NCBI GenBank assembly: GCA_025359105.1
Contig: JANYHK010000086.1
Location: 55,096 to 119,095 of the forward strand
From: Myxococcales bacterium
GTDB taxonomy: Bacteria > Myxococcota_A > Polyangia > Polyangiales > Polyangiaceae
DNA length: 64,000 nucleotides
Direction of reading: 5' to 3'
A program made the position numbers and the translations under genes. Position 1 is the stretch's first letter; each line of letters opens with the position of its first letter. The notes beneath the pieces were generated by a model. The model ran no database searches and was not told where the DNA came from. It saw only the letters and a program-made list of their open reading frames with translations. This document shows, piece after piece, positions 26,205-33,328 of this stretch.

Positions 26205-27010
26205 GTGCGTCCTTTGGCGTGAAACGCTTGGGTGAACGAGGCGTCTTCGGTGCTGCGATCGGTGGTGCCGAGGATCTGCAGGGCCGATTGGGTCATGTGG
26301 TCGGCCATGGCGAGGGCGTCGAGCGCGGCGAACCTGCCGAGCGGGTCCGTGTCGTCCGCCGCGGGGGCGACGACGGGCGGCGCGTGCGGGCGGCCGGGCT
26401 GCCCCAGCGTCGCGAAGCCCTCGCCCAGCGCGCGCGTCGACATCGACGCGACCGCGCGCGTGTAGTCGGCCTCGGAGCCGGTGTAGTACCCCTCACGCTT
26501 CAGCGCGTGCGCGAAGCCGGCAGCGTCACCCGACCGCACCGCTTCGAACGCCTTCGGGAACCGCACGCTCAGCGTGCGCAGGTAGTCGGTAGCCCCCTCG
26601 GTGGCCGAGCCGTACGCGCGGAAGCGGTCGACGAGGGTGCGCTCGCTCGCGCCGTACCCCTCCTTCGTCGTGTACGACGTCGAGAGCCCGGAGGGACCTT
26701 GCCCTTTGATGCCTCCGAAGTTGAAGTTCATCATCGCCCGGCCGCCGCCGGTCTCGAGCGACCACTGGGCCACGAGGAGCGACAACTGCTTGGCGGTGGG
26801 CGCGCGTCCGGTGACGCTCTCGTACGCGGTAGAAATGGCGCTCGCCGCCTCGTCGCCGCCGAGCGGTGTGTGCTCGGGCGCCACCGTTCGGGCCGCGCGC
26901 GCGAGGGCCGCGCGAAACCCGTCTGCCGAGGCCGCCGCAGGCGCGCGGACCGGCGAGGGCGCCGCGGCCTCGCGGACGAGCGCTCCCGGCAGGGGCTGGA
27001 CGGCGGGCAT
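26201..27010 (-). CDS. FlgJ-type peptidoglycan glucosaminidase domain protein
   Basis: 269 residues from ATG 27010. Residues 1-70 are Pro/Ala-rich. About 75-205 is a glucosaminidase (glycoside hydrolase family 73-like) domain: LLVAQWSLETGGGRAMMNFNFGGIKG with the catalytic-type Glu in SLETG, then YTTKEGYGASERTLVDRFRAYGSATEGATDYLRTL. No signal peptide is seen, as in FlgJ, which is exported by the flagellar system. It probably supplies the wall-cutting activity missing from the short FlgJ at 10052-10408. First gene of the operon leading to neuA-neuB-neuC, behind a sigma-54 promoter. Confidence 0.8.
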   Translation of the reverse strand: MPAVQPLPGALVREAAAPSPVRAPAAASADGFRAALARAARTVAPEHTPLGGDEAASAISTAYESVTGRAPTAKQLSLLVAQWSLETGGGRAMMNFNFGGIKGQGPSGLSTSYTTKEGYGASERTLVDRFRAYGSATEGATDYLRTLSVRFPKAFEAVRSGDAAGFAHALKREGYYTGSEADYTRAVASMSTRALGEGFATLGQPGRPHAPPVVAPAADDTDPLGRFAALDALAMADHMTQSALQILGTTDRSTEDASFTQAFHAKGRT

Positions 27011-27023
27011 CTCTCGTCGAGGT

Positions 27024-27039
27024 TGCAACCCGCGGGCCG
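27024..27039 (-). promoter_or_regulatory. Sigma-54 (-24/-12) promoter for the glucosaminidase-neuABC operon
   Basis: Minus strand CGGCCCGCGGGTTGCA: GG, 10 bases, GC, with a perfect TTGCA -12 box. Predicted +1 is about 27013, three bases before the ATG at 27010, and no strong ribosome site is visible, so the message may be nearly leaderless. Confidence 0.65.
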
Positions 27040-27111
27040 CGCGCGCATCCCACCAGGTCCTCCTTGGCCTCCGTCGCTTCAGAACCCGGCGGTTGGTCCG
27101 TTCATCCCGGT

Positions 27112-27621
27112 ATGCGAGGCGCGCCGGCACGCAACGACGAGAACCTCGAGCTCGAGCGCACGAGCGGCGTCTTCTTCCGCAGTCGCCGCGTCGCGCAGGC
27201 CGCGCCGTGCGCGCCGCACGCGGAGGACATCGCGCGCGCCGTGCACTCCGTCACGCGCACCTGGGCCGCCGTGCTCCTGACGCCCAGTTTCCGACTTGGC
27301 GCGACCGCGAGCGTCTTCCCGGCGCCGGCGCAGCGCGACGACAGCGGATTTTCGCTCGTCATGCGCCTCAGCGCGTGGCTTCCGCAGGCCGGCGACAGCG
27401 CAGGCGCGCTCACGGTCCCCGCGTACGTGCGCAGATGGATGCCGGTCGACGCAGCGCTCGTGGTCCCGATCCAGACGCTCCACACTGTCGGATGGATCGC
27501 CGTGCCCCACACCGGCAGCACGCGCGAGCTCGTTCGCGAGGTCGAGGGCATCGCGTCGGGCATCGCCCTCGACTTCGATTGCACCGAGCGCCGCGAGCGA
27601 ATCGCGACGCTTTCACGCTGA
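27112..27621 (+). CDS. Hypothetical protein of the flagellar annex
   Basis: 169 residues from ATG 27112. Third-position G/C bias is strong throughout. I recognise no family. Visible features: a basic N-terminus, DIARAVHSVTRTWAAVLLTPSFRLGATASVFPAP, and a C-terminal EVEGIASGIALDFDC. Eight bases upstream is TCCGTTCA, the same -10 as flagellins 2 and 4, with a poorer -35 (TTCAG) at 27078, so it may belong to the sigma-28 regulon. Convergent with the next gene. Confidence 0.5.
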   Translation: MRGAPARNDENLELERTSGVFFRSRRVAQAAPCAPHAEDIARAVHSVTRTWAAVLLTPSFRLGATASVFPAPAQRDDSGFSLVMRLSAWLPQAGDSAGALTVPAYVRRWMPVDAALVVPIQTLHTVGWIAVPHTGSTRELVREVEGIASGIALDFDCTERRERIATLSR

Positions 27622-27623
27622 GC

Positions 27624-28355
27624 CTACCGCGCGCTGCGGACGCGACGGTGAATGCCGCTGCGCGGCCCGTTCGAATCGTCGGCGGGGGCGAGGGAATACG
27701 ACGAGTAGACCGTCGGCGCCTCGCCGAGCCAGTTGACCTCGATGTGGTGCGCGCTCTGGCTCGGGTTGTGATCCTTGCAACGCCCGCGGGCCCGGAGGAG
27801 CGGTTCGAACGACGCCGCCTCGCAGACCTCGCAGAGGCCGAGGTAGCCCTCGTACTCCTCGGTGGCGCACAGGTAGTCGGCCGCCCAGAGCGAGAGGATA
27901 CGGTCACGAAGGCGCGCCCCTGGCACATCGACCGGGATCCACCCCTCGTTCAGCGTCTCGTCCTCGCAACGCACGACGAGCCCGCGGCGCCACGCATCCC
28001 ATGCCCCCAGGGCGCCGCCTTCCGGGTGCATCGCCGCCCGCAGGAGGTCGCGCGTGTAGGTGATCGCGTCGTTCACGACCAGCCCGAGCTGCACGGCGTC
28101 GACGGTGGCATCGGGGTCGAGCGTGCGTCGCGCCAGACCGGCGACGAGAGGCGACGAGGCGCGCGTGATCTCGGCGTAGGGCCCGGCGAGCCAGGCGGCG
28201 AGCTCGTGCTTTCCCCAGCGCGGCGCCCCGTTCGCGAAGGCGAGGAGCGCGACGCGGCAGGCCCGCGTGACCGCCAGCGTGCGAACGGACCGGGGGAGCG
28301 TGAAGATGGTCTGCGTCTCGACGGTGTGGGTCTGAGACTGGGCGACGGCGTACAT
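27624..28355 (-). CDS. Hypothetical protein with a CxxC...CxxH cluster
   Basis: 243 residues. No known family. The N-terminal two-thirds are helical (TLAVTRACRVALLAFANGAPRWGKHELAAWLAGPYAEI). Near the C-terminus, CEVCEAASFEPLLRARGRCKDH could bind zinc (two Cys, then Cys and His). A good ribosome site (GAGGGAGGG) precedes the ATG. Convergent with the 27112 gene and divergent from the histidine kinase gene. Function unknown. Confidence 0.6.
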   Translation of the reverse strand: MYAVAQSQTHTVETQTIFTLPRSVRTLAVTRACRVALLAFANGAPRWGKHELAAWLAGPYAEITRASSPLVAGLARRTLDPDATVDAVQLGLVVNDAITYTRDLLRAAMHPEGGALGAWDAWRRGLVVRCEDETLNEGWIPVDVPGARLRDRILSLWAADYLCATEEYEGYLGLCEVCEAASFEPLLRARGRCKDHNPSQSAHHIEVNWLGEAPTVYSSYSLAPADDSNGPRSGIHRRVRSAR

Positions 28356-28433
28356 ACCCTCCCTCTTGCAGCTTGGAGGCCAACGTCGAGAGCCAGCGAA
28401 TTGACTGTTTCGAGGCCGCGGGTGAGGGCGGCA

Positions 28434-28473
28434 GGCGTCAATGCCCGTTCGTTGACGCCACCGAATTGACGCC
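28434..28473 (+). repeat. TTGACGCC repeats upstream of the histidine kinase gene
   Basis: Inverted pair GGCGTCAA (28434-28441) and TTGACGCC (28452-28459) with a 10-base loop, plus a direct third copy TTGACGCC at 28466-28473. It lies just upstream of the sigma-28-like promoter at 28497, between divergent genes, so an operator is possible. Confidence 0.5.
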
Positions 28474-28496
28474 CAAAGAAAATCGCGCGGCGCTCC

Positions 28497-28523
28497 TCAA
28501 GAACGCAGAGGCCCGGCCGTTCA
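28497..28523 (+). promoter_or_regulatory. Sigma-28-like promoter for the histidine kinase gene
   Basis: TCAA (28497-28500), 15 bases, GCCGTTCA (28516-28523). Same -35 as flagellins 2-4 and a -10 intermediate between those of flgM and flagellin 2. Leader of about 10 to 15 bases includes GAAGGAG. Confidence 0.6.
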
Positions 28524-28544
28524 CCCCAACCGAAGGAGTCGCCC

Positions 28545-29330
28545 ATGGCCAGCCCTGCGAGACTCGAAGCCCGCCCCGTGCGGCAGATGCCCCGCCCCGA
28601 GAGCCCCGACAGCGGGGTCTACGCCGTCGTGAGGCCGCGCGAGGACACCGTGACGGCTTACGCGACGCACGACGCCAAAAACATGCTGGGCGTGCTCACG
28701 GCCAACGTCGAGTTCCTGCGTGAAGCGATCCGCACGAACGCCGAGCACACCGAGGTGATGGCGGCCCTCGACGACCTCCAGGCGTGTGCGCAGCGTCTCG
28801 GCGGCATCATGCAGCAGGCGCTCGAGCCCAAGGCCGCGGTGGAGGCCTTCAAGCCCCGCAAGGGCCGCGTCAACGTCGTGACGGTGGTGCAGGCCGTGTA
28901 CCAGCAGATGCGCCATCAGGCGGCGGCATCCGACGTCCGCCTCGAGGTGCGCGTGCAGTGCGATGCGACGGCCATGATCGACGGCGCACTGATGGAGCGC
29001 GTCCTCGGTAACCTCGTAGACAACGCCATCCGGTTCACGCCGCGCGGGCGCGTCGTGCGCATCGGCTGCGGCATCGTCGGCGACGAGATCGAGCTGACGG
29101 TCACCGATCAGGGCCCCGGCGTCGACCGCGGAAACACCGATCGCCTCTTCGAGCCCTATTTCACGACCAGCTCGGGGGCCTTCCCCGGCGAATCGGTCCA
29201 CTCCGGCCTCGGCCTGGCGTTCTGCCGCACCGTCGCCCGCCTGCACGGCGGGGATGTACGCGCGGAGAATACCCACGGCGACGAGGGCACGACCGGCAGC
29301 CGCTTCGTCGTCTCGCTGCCCCTCGCGTAG
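28545..29330 (+). CDS. Soluble sensor histidine kinase, putative flagellar/chemosensory regulon member
   Basis: 261 residues without membrane segment or recognisable sensor domain. The phosphoacceptor helix has ATHDAKNMLGVLTANVEFL (His42), an unusual H-box with HDAKN in place of HELRTPL. The ATPase domain (about 110-260) has the N box ERVLGNLVDNAIRFTPRG, G1 TDQGPGVD and G2 GLGLAF. It should phosphorylate an unlinked response regulator. The flagellar activator at 2528 has no receiver domain and cannot be its target. ATG 28545 follows AAGGAG. Promoter evidence links it to the filament regulon. Confidence 0.85.
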   Translation: MASPARLEARPVRQMPRPESPDSGVYAVVRPREDTVTAYATHDAKNMLGVLTANVEFLREAIRTNAEHTEVMAALDDLQACAQRLGGIMQQALEPKAAVEAFKPRKGRVNVVTVVQAVYQQMRHQAAASDVRLEVRVQCDATAMIDGALMERVLGNLVDNAIRFTPRGRVVRIGCGIVGDEIELTVTDQGPGVDRGNTDRLFEPYFTTSSGAFPGESVHSGLGLAFCRTVARLHGGDVRAENTHGDEGTTGSRFVVSLPLA

Positions 29331-29363
29331 TCCAGCTTCTCTCGTCGTGGTAGAGCCGTGCGC

Positions 29364-30314
29364 ATGAAGATGCGACGGCTCGGGAGCAGCGATCTGCACG
29401 TGAGCGAGGTCAGCCTGGGCTCGTGGCTGACCTTCGGCGCGGCTGTTCCCCGGGCTCAGGCCGAAGCGTGCGTCACGCGCGCGTTCGACGTCGGTATCAA
29501 CTTCATCGACACCGCGAACATCTACGGCCGCGGCGCCGCCGAGACCTTCCTCGGCGAGGTCCTCCAGAAGGTCCCCCGGAGGTCGTACGTCCTCGCGACC
29601 AAGCTCTATTTCCCGATGACGCCGACCGATTTCGGGCTCAGCGCGGCGCAGATCAAGAAGCAGCTGGAGGCGTCCTTGAAGCGCCTCAAGACGGACTACG
29701 TCGATCTCTACCAGTGCCACCGCTACGACGCGGCGGCGCCGCTGGACGAGACCATGCGCGCCCTCACTGACGTCGTGAAGGACGGCAAAGCGCGCTTCGT
29801 GGGCATGAGCGAGTGGTCGGCCGAACAGATCGAAGCCAGCGCCAAGATCCCCGATGCGGTGCGCTTCGTGTCGAGCCAGCCGCAGTACTCGATGCTCTGG
29901 CGAACCCCGGAAAAGCGCGTCATCCCCACCTGTGAGGCGCGAGGGATCTCCCAGATCGTCTGGTCGCCGCTCGCGCAGGGCATCCTCACGGGCAAATACC
30001 TCCCAGGCGCCGCGGTCCCCAAGGGCTCACGCGCGGCGAGCGAGACGATGGGCAGCTTCCTCGGCGAGGAGTGGCTGAACGATCGCGTGCTCACCGCCGT
30101 CCAGCAACTGAAGCCCGTCGCCGACCGCCACGGCCTCACCCTCGCCCAGCTCGCCATCGCCTGGGTCTTGCGGCTCCCCAACGTCGCAAGCGCGATCATC
30201 GGCGCCACCCGCCCCGACCAGGTCACGGACAACGCAAAAGCGAGCGGCGTCGCCCTGACGGAGGAAGATCTCCGCGACATCGACGCCGCGATCGGCTCTC
30301 ACGCGCAGCGGTAA
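29364..30314 (+). CDS. Aldo/keto reductase
   Basis: 316 residues. (beta/alpha)8 NADPH-dependent oxidoreductase with the catalytic tetrad visible: Asp and Tyr in DTANIYGRG, Lys in LATKLYF, His in LYQCHRYD. Also VGMSEWSAEQIEA and the C-terminal LPNVASAIIGATRPDQVTDN, typical of the voltage-gated potassium channel beta-subunit/YghZ-like subgroup. ATG 29364 follows GAGCCGTGCGC; a GTG at 29358 is an alternative. Separate from the flagellar genes in function. Confidence 0.9.
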   Translation: MKMRRLGSSDLHVSEVSLGSWLTFGAAVPRAQAEACVTRAFDVGINFIDTANIYGRGAAETFLGEVLQKVPRRSYVLATKLYFPMTPTDFGLSAAQIKKQLEASLKRLKTDYVDLYQCHRYDAAAPLDETMRALTDVVKDGKARFVGMSEWSAEQIEASAKIPDAVRFVSSQPQYSMLWRTPEKRVIPTCEARGISQIVWSPLAQGILTGKYLPGAAVPKGSRAASETMGSFLGEEWLNDRVLTAVQQLKPVADRHGLTLAQLAIAWVLRLPNVASAIIGATRPDQVTDNAKASGVALTEEDLRDIDAAIGSHAQR

Positions 30315-30325
30315 GGTGCGCCAAG

Positions 30326-31006
30326 TTAGGGAAGCGCTCGAGGATCCGCGAGGATCGCGGCGGTGAACGACGCGCGCAGGTAGAAGCCGCGCGGGACCGT
30401 GGGGATGCGCTCGCCGTCCGGGGTCCACGAGACCGTGCGCGCCGCGCCGTCGCGCGCCTTCGGGCGCACCTGGAGCCAGCGCCCGGTGTGCGCCGTGAGC
30501 GCCTCGACGTGCCCGAGCGCGATCGCCCCGAGCGCGTCCTCGAAATCGGTACGCAAGACGGCGTCCTGCTCCGGCGTCGGTGACCACAACTGCGCGCGCC
30601 CGATGCGGCGCGCGGCATGCAGCGCGTCGTGCGGCGAAACGAGCGGCACCCACAGCACGCGCGCGAGCTTGGACCGCACCCACGACGTCTCCCACTCGGC
30701 GCGATCGGCGTCCTCCATCGGCAGCGTGCACACGTACGTCGACTCGTGAGGGTGGCCGCGTGCATTCACCGGGATCGTCTTTAGCTCGATCGCGAGGGCG
30801 GGAAAGTCATGCACCTTCGCCGAGCCCCCCGTGGCACCGAGCGCACGCTCCAGGACCTCTCCTCCCTTTCCCTTCGTGTGCACGCCGTCCGCGTCGAACG
30901 ACAGCCCCACGCTCTTCGCCACGTCGCCCAGCGTCGCGCCGCGCAGCGCATCCACGCGCCGCACCAGCTCTGCTTCGTCTGCCGGCGGCTCCGGGCCCTC
31001 GCGCAT
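30326..31006 (-). CDS. mutH: DNA mismatch repair endonuclease MutH
   Basis: 226 residues, close to E. coli MutH (229). The nuclease motif is intact: Asp67 in HDFPAL, Glu74 and Lys76 in IELKTIP, with an additional conserved Glu53 in GEVLERALG. Further matches are TYVCTLPMEDADRAEWETSWVRSKLARVLWVPL and the C-terminal TVPRGFYLRASFTAAILA. In gammaproteobacteria MutH nicks the unmethylated strand at hemimethylated GATC. Whether Dam methylation exists here cannot be seen from the window. Convergent with the aldo/keto reductase. Confidence 0.92.
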   Translation of the reverse strand: MREGPEPPADEAELVRRVDALRGATLGDVAKSVGLSFDADGVHTKGKGGEVLERALGATGGSAKVHDFPALAIELKTIPVNARGHPHESTYVCTLPMEDADRAEWETSWVRSKLARVLWVPLVSPHDALHAARRIGRAQLWSPTPEQDAVLRTDFEDALGAIALGHVEALTAHTGRWLQVRPKARDGAARTVSWTPDGERIPTVPRGFYLRASFTAAILADPRALP

Positions 31007-31176
31007 GCGGACGACTTTACCGTTTCGGAGAGCCTCGAGGGCAGCCTCGCGCAGCCCTTTTTCCTTAAGGCATCGGGCCCCGGACCGTTCTTTGCGACTG
31101 AACACGAAGTTCCTTGGCCGGCCTCGGAGCCGCTCGAGGCGCCAGGCCCAACAAAAAAGACACGGAGGTCTTCCAA

Positions 31177-33141
31177 ATGCGTTTCACGAAGCAACAAGGA
31201 TTCACGGTAACGTTCGCACTGGGCGCTCTGCTCGCCGGTGCGGCGTGCGGCGACGCGGACTCCCCCAAGCCGCAGGGCTATGACGAGTTCGGCGTGTCGG
31301 AGTCGCAGCTCGGCGTCGCCGTGCCCACGTGCTCCGGTGGAACCGGCGGGTGGACGGCGACGAACAAGACGCTGGCGGTCGCGCTGGTGAACAGCACGTC
31401 CAACGTCATCGTCGTCAACGCGCCAGGTGGCATCCTCAAGGTCAACGGCTACACGTGCGTGAGCAGCGCGGGTGTCGTGCTGACGACGACGAACGTGACG
31501 AAGATCACGATCGCGGGCACGGCGGGCAACGACAAGGTCATCCTCGACACCCTCGCAGGCACCTTCGGCGCCATCGTGGCGACGACGGGCGGCGGCGTCT
31601 CGGTGACCGGTGGCGGCGGCACGGACGCGCTCATGCTGCGCGGCACGGCCTCGGCCGACGCCTACACGATGGGCAGCCCGGCCTCGGGCACCGACGTCTA
31701 CGCCGAGATCACGGGCGACAGGACGGCCGACGTCTACGCGACGGGCTTCGCCTCGGCGACGGTCAGCCTCGGCGCCAGCAACGACACGTTCACGGGCAAC
31801 CCGCCGACCGCGGCGGCCTCCGTGATCAGCGGCGCGCGCTTCGTCTCGGCGGTCACCACGATCCTCCCGGTCGCGGCGGCGTTCCCGCTCACCGTGTACG
31901 GCGGCGACGGCAACGACACGCTGCAGGGCGGCAACGGCGACGACTCGCTCTACGGCGGCGTCGGCGACGACACGTTCAAGACGGCCGCCGCGGCGGACGG
32001 CGCGGACAAGTACTTCGGCGACGCGAACGCGGCGACGGCGGCGGTCGGCGACACCATGGACTACAGCGCCCGCAGCGTGGCGCTCACCGTCAAGCTCGGA
32101 CCGGCGCCGGTCAGCCCCGCGACGTACGGCGTGGCCGACGCCAACGACGGCGACGGCGCGGCCAACGCCGGCGCCGGCGAGGCGGACGACGTCGAGTATT
32201 CGGTCGAGAACATCACCGGCGGTAGCGCCGGGGACACGCTCACCGGCAGCACGGCGTCGAACACGATCAAGGGCGGCGCCGGCAACGACATCATCCAGGG
32301 CGGCGCCGGCAACGCCTCGTGCGCGGCCGACAAGGACACGCTCCAGGGCGACGACGGCAACGACACCTTCGACATGACCGCGGCCGCGGACTGCGGCGAC
32401 GTGGTCTTGGGCGGCAACGGCACCGACGTCGTCGACTACGCCCAGCGCACCAACGTGCTCACGATCACGCTCGACGTGAACGCGAACGACGGCGAGGGGG
32501 CCTCGACCGAGAACGACAACATCAAGGACGCCGAGGTCGTCTTCGGCGGCGCGGGCAACGACATCATCACCGGCGGCTCCGGCGACGACGAGCTCCACGG
32601 CGGCGCGGGCAACGACACGCTCGCCGGCGGCGCGGGCAACGACATGCTCGTCGGCGACGACGGCAACGACACGCTCAACGGTGGCCCGGGCGACGACACG
32701 TTCGACGAAGGCCTCGCCGACGCCTACCCCGCGGCGAGCGCGGCGGTAAGCCCGGCCCTGGCAGCGATCGAGAAGGGCCTCGGCGACGACATCATCAACG
32801 GTGGCGCAGGGACCAACACGGTGGACTACAGCGAGCGCACGGCGGCTCTCACCGTCACGCTCTGCGCCGACGCCAACATCACCGGGCTGCCGGCGGGCAC
32901 CGGCACCGAGTGCACCGACAACGACGGCGACCCGCTCCTCACCGAGCACGACAAGGTCGTCAACTGCAGCGCGGTCTACGGCGGCACCGGCGCGGACACC
33001 CTCACCGGCACGACCACGGACGACTCGATCTACGGCGGCCTGGGCGACAACGTCCTCGACGGCGCGGGCGGCAGTGACATCTGCATCAACGACCCGTCGG
33101 TGACGATCTCGGTCGCGCCGGTCAACTGCGAGCTTCTCTAG
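31177..33141 (+). CDS. Calcium-binding (RTX-type) repeat lipoprotein 1
   Basis: 654 residues from ATG 31177, with CGGAGG upstream. Signal peptide with lipobox (LLAGAA-C). From about residue 235 there are clusters of GGxGNDxLxGG nonapeptide repeats (for example GGDGNDTLQGGNGDDSLYGG), separated by DYSAR or DYAQRT spacers and acidic segments. Such repeats bind calcium and fold as a beta-roll. The usual exported RTX proteins lack an N-terminal signal and use type I secretion; here the N-terminal lipobox predicts lipoprotein export instead. Paralogue of the next gene. Confidence 0.88.
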   Translation: MRFTKQQGFTVTFALGALLAGAACGDADSPKPQGYDEFGVSESQLGVAVPTCSGGTGGWTATNKTLAVALVNSTSNVIVVNAPGGILKVNGYTCVSSAGVVLTTTNVTKITIAGTAGNDKVILDTLAGTFGAIVATTGGGVSVTGGGGTDALMLRGTASADAYTMGSPASGTDVYAEITGDRTADVYATGFASATVSLGASNDTFTGNPPTAAASVISGARFVSAVTTILPVAAAFPLTVYGGDGNDTLQGGNGDDSLYGGVGDDTFKTAAAADGADKYFGDANAATAAVGDTMDYSARSVALTVKLGPAPVSPATYGVADANDGDGAANAGAGEADDVEYSVENITGGSAGDTLTGSTASNTIKGGAGNDIIQGGAGNASCAADKDTLQGDDGNDTFDMTAAADCGDVVLGGNGTDVVDYAQRTNVLTITLDVNANDGEGASTENDNIKDAEVVFGGAGNDIITGGSGDDELHGGAGNDTLAGGAGNDMLVGDDGNDTLNGGPGDDTFDEGLADAYPAASAAVSPALAAIEKGLGDDIINGGAGTNTVDYSERTAALTVTLCADANITGLPAGTGTECTDNDGDPLLTEHDKVVNCSAVYGGTGADTLTGTTTDDSIYGGLGDNVLDGAGGSDICINDPSVTISVAPVNCELL

Positions 33142-33181
33142 CCAGACGACACACGACGACCCTCCCCTCGGAAGGTCCGGA

Positions 33182-33221
33182 GCGCGCGCCGCGGGAAACC
33201 GCCGGCGCGCGCCACCGTTTT
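33182..33221 (+). terminator. Terminator-like hairpin after RTX lipoprotein 1
   Basis: GCGCGCGCC, inner GCGG-GAAA-CCGC, GGCGCGCGC, then CACCGTTTT. Strong stem, short T run. Confidence 0.6.
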
Positions 33222-33328
33222 GTGGGCCACCGTCGTGACGCGCGTCAGGGGGCTGACGGTGTCCGGCCGCGGATCGCCATGATTTTCGGCCGCTCGTCGT
33301 TGGCATCCCTCGTGAAAAGGACCTCGGG

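Noticed and set aside
28366..28384. Sigma-54-like element (TTGGCCT...CTGCA) upstream of the 243-residue gene on the minus strand
   Set aside because: The spacing fits but its predicted +1 would be at the start codon and the strong ribosome site GAGGGAGGG lies between -12 and +1, so transcription probably begins further upstream. Kept only as a lead in the findings.
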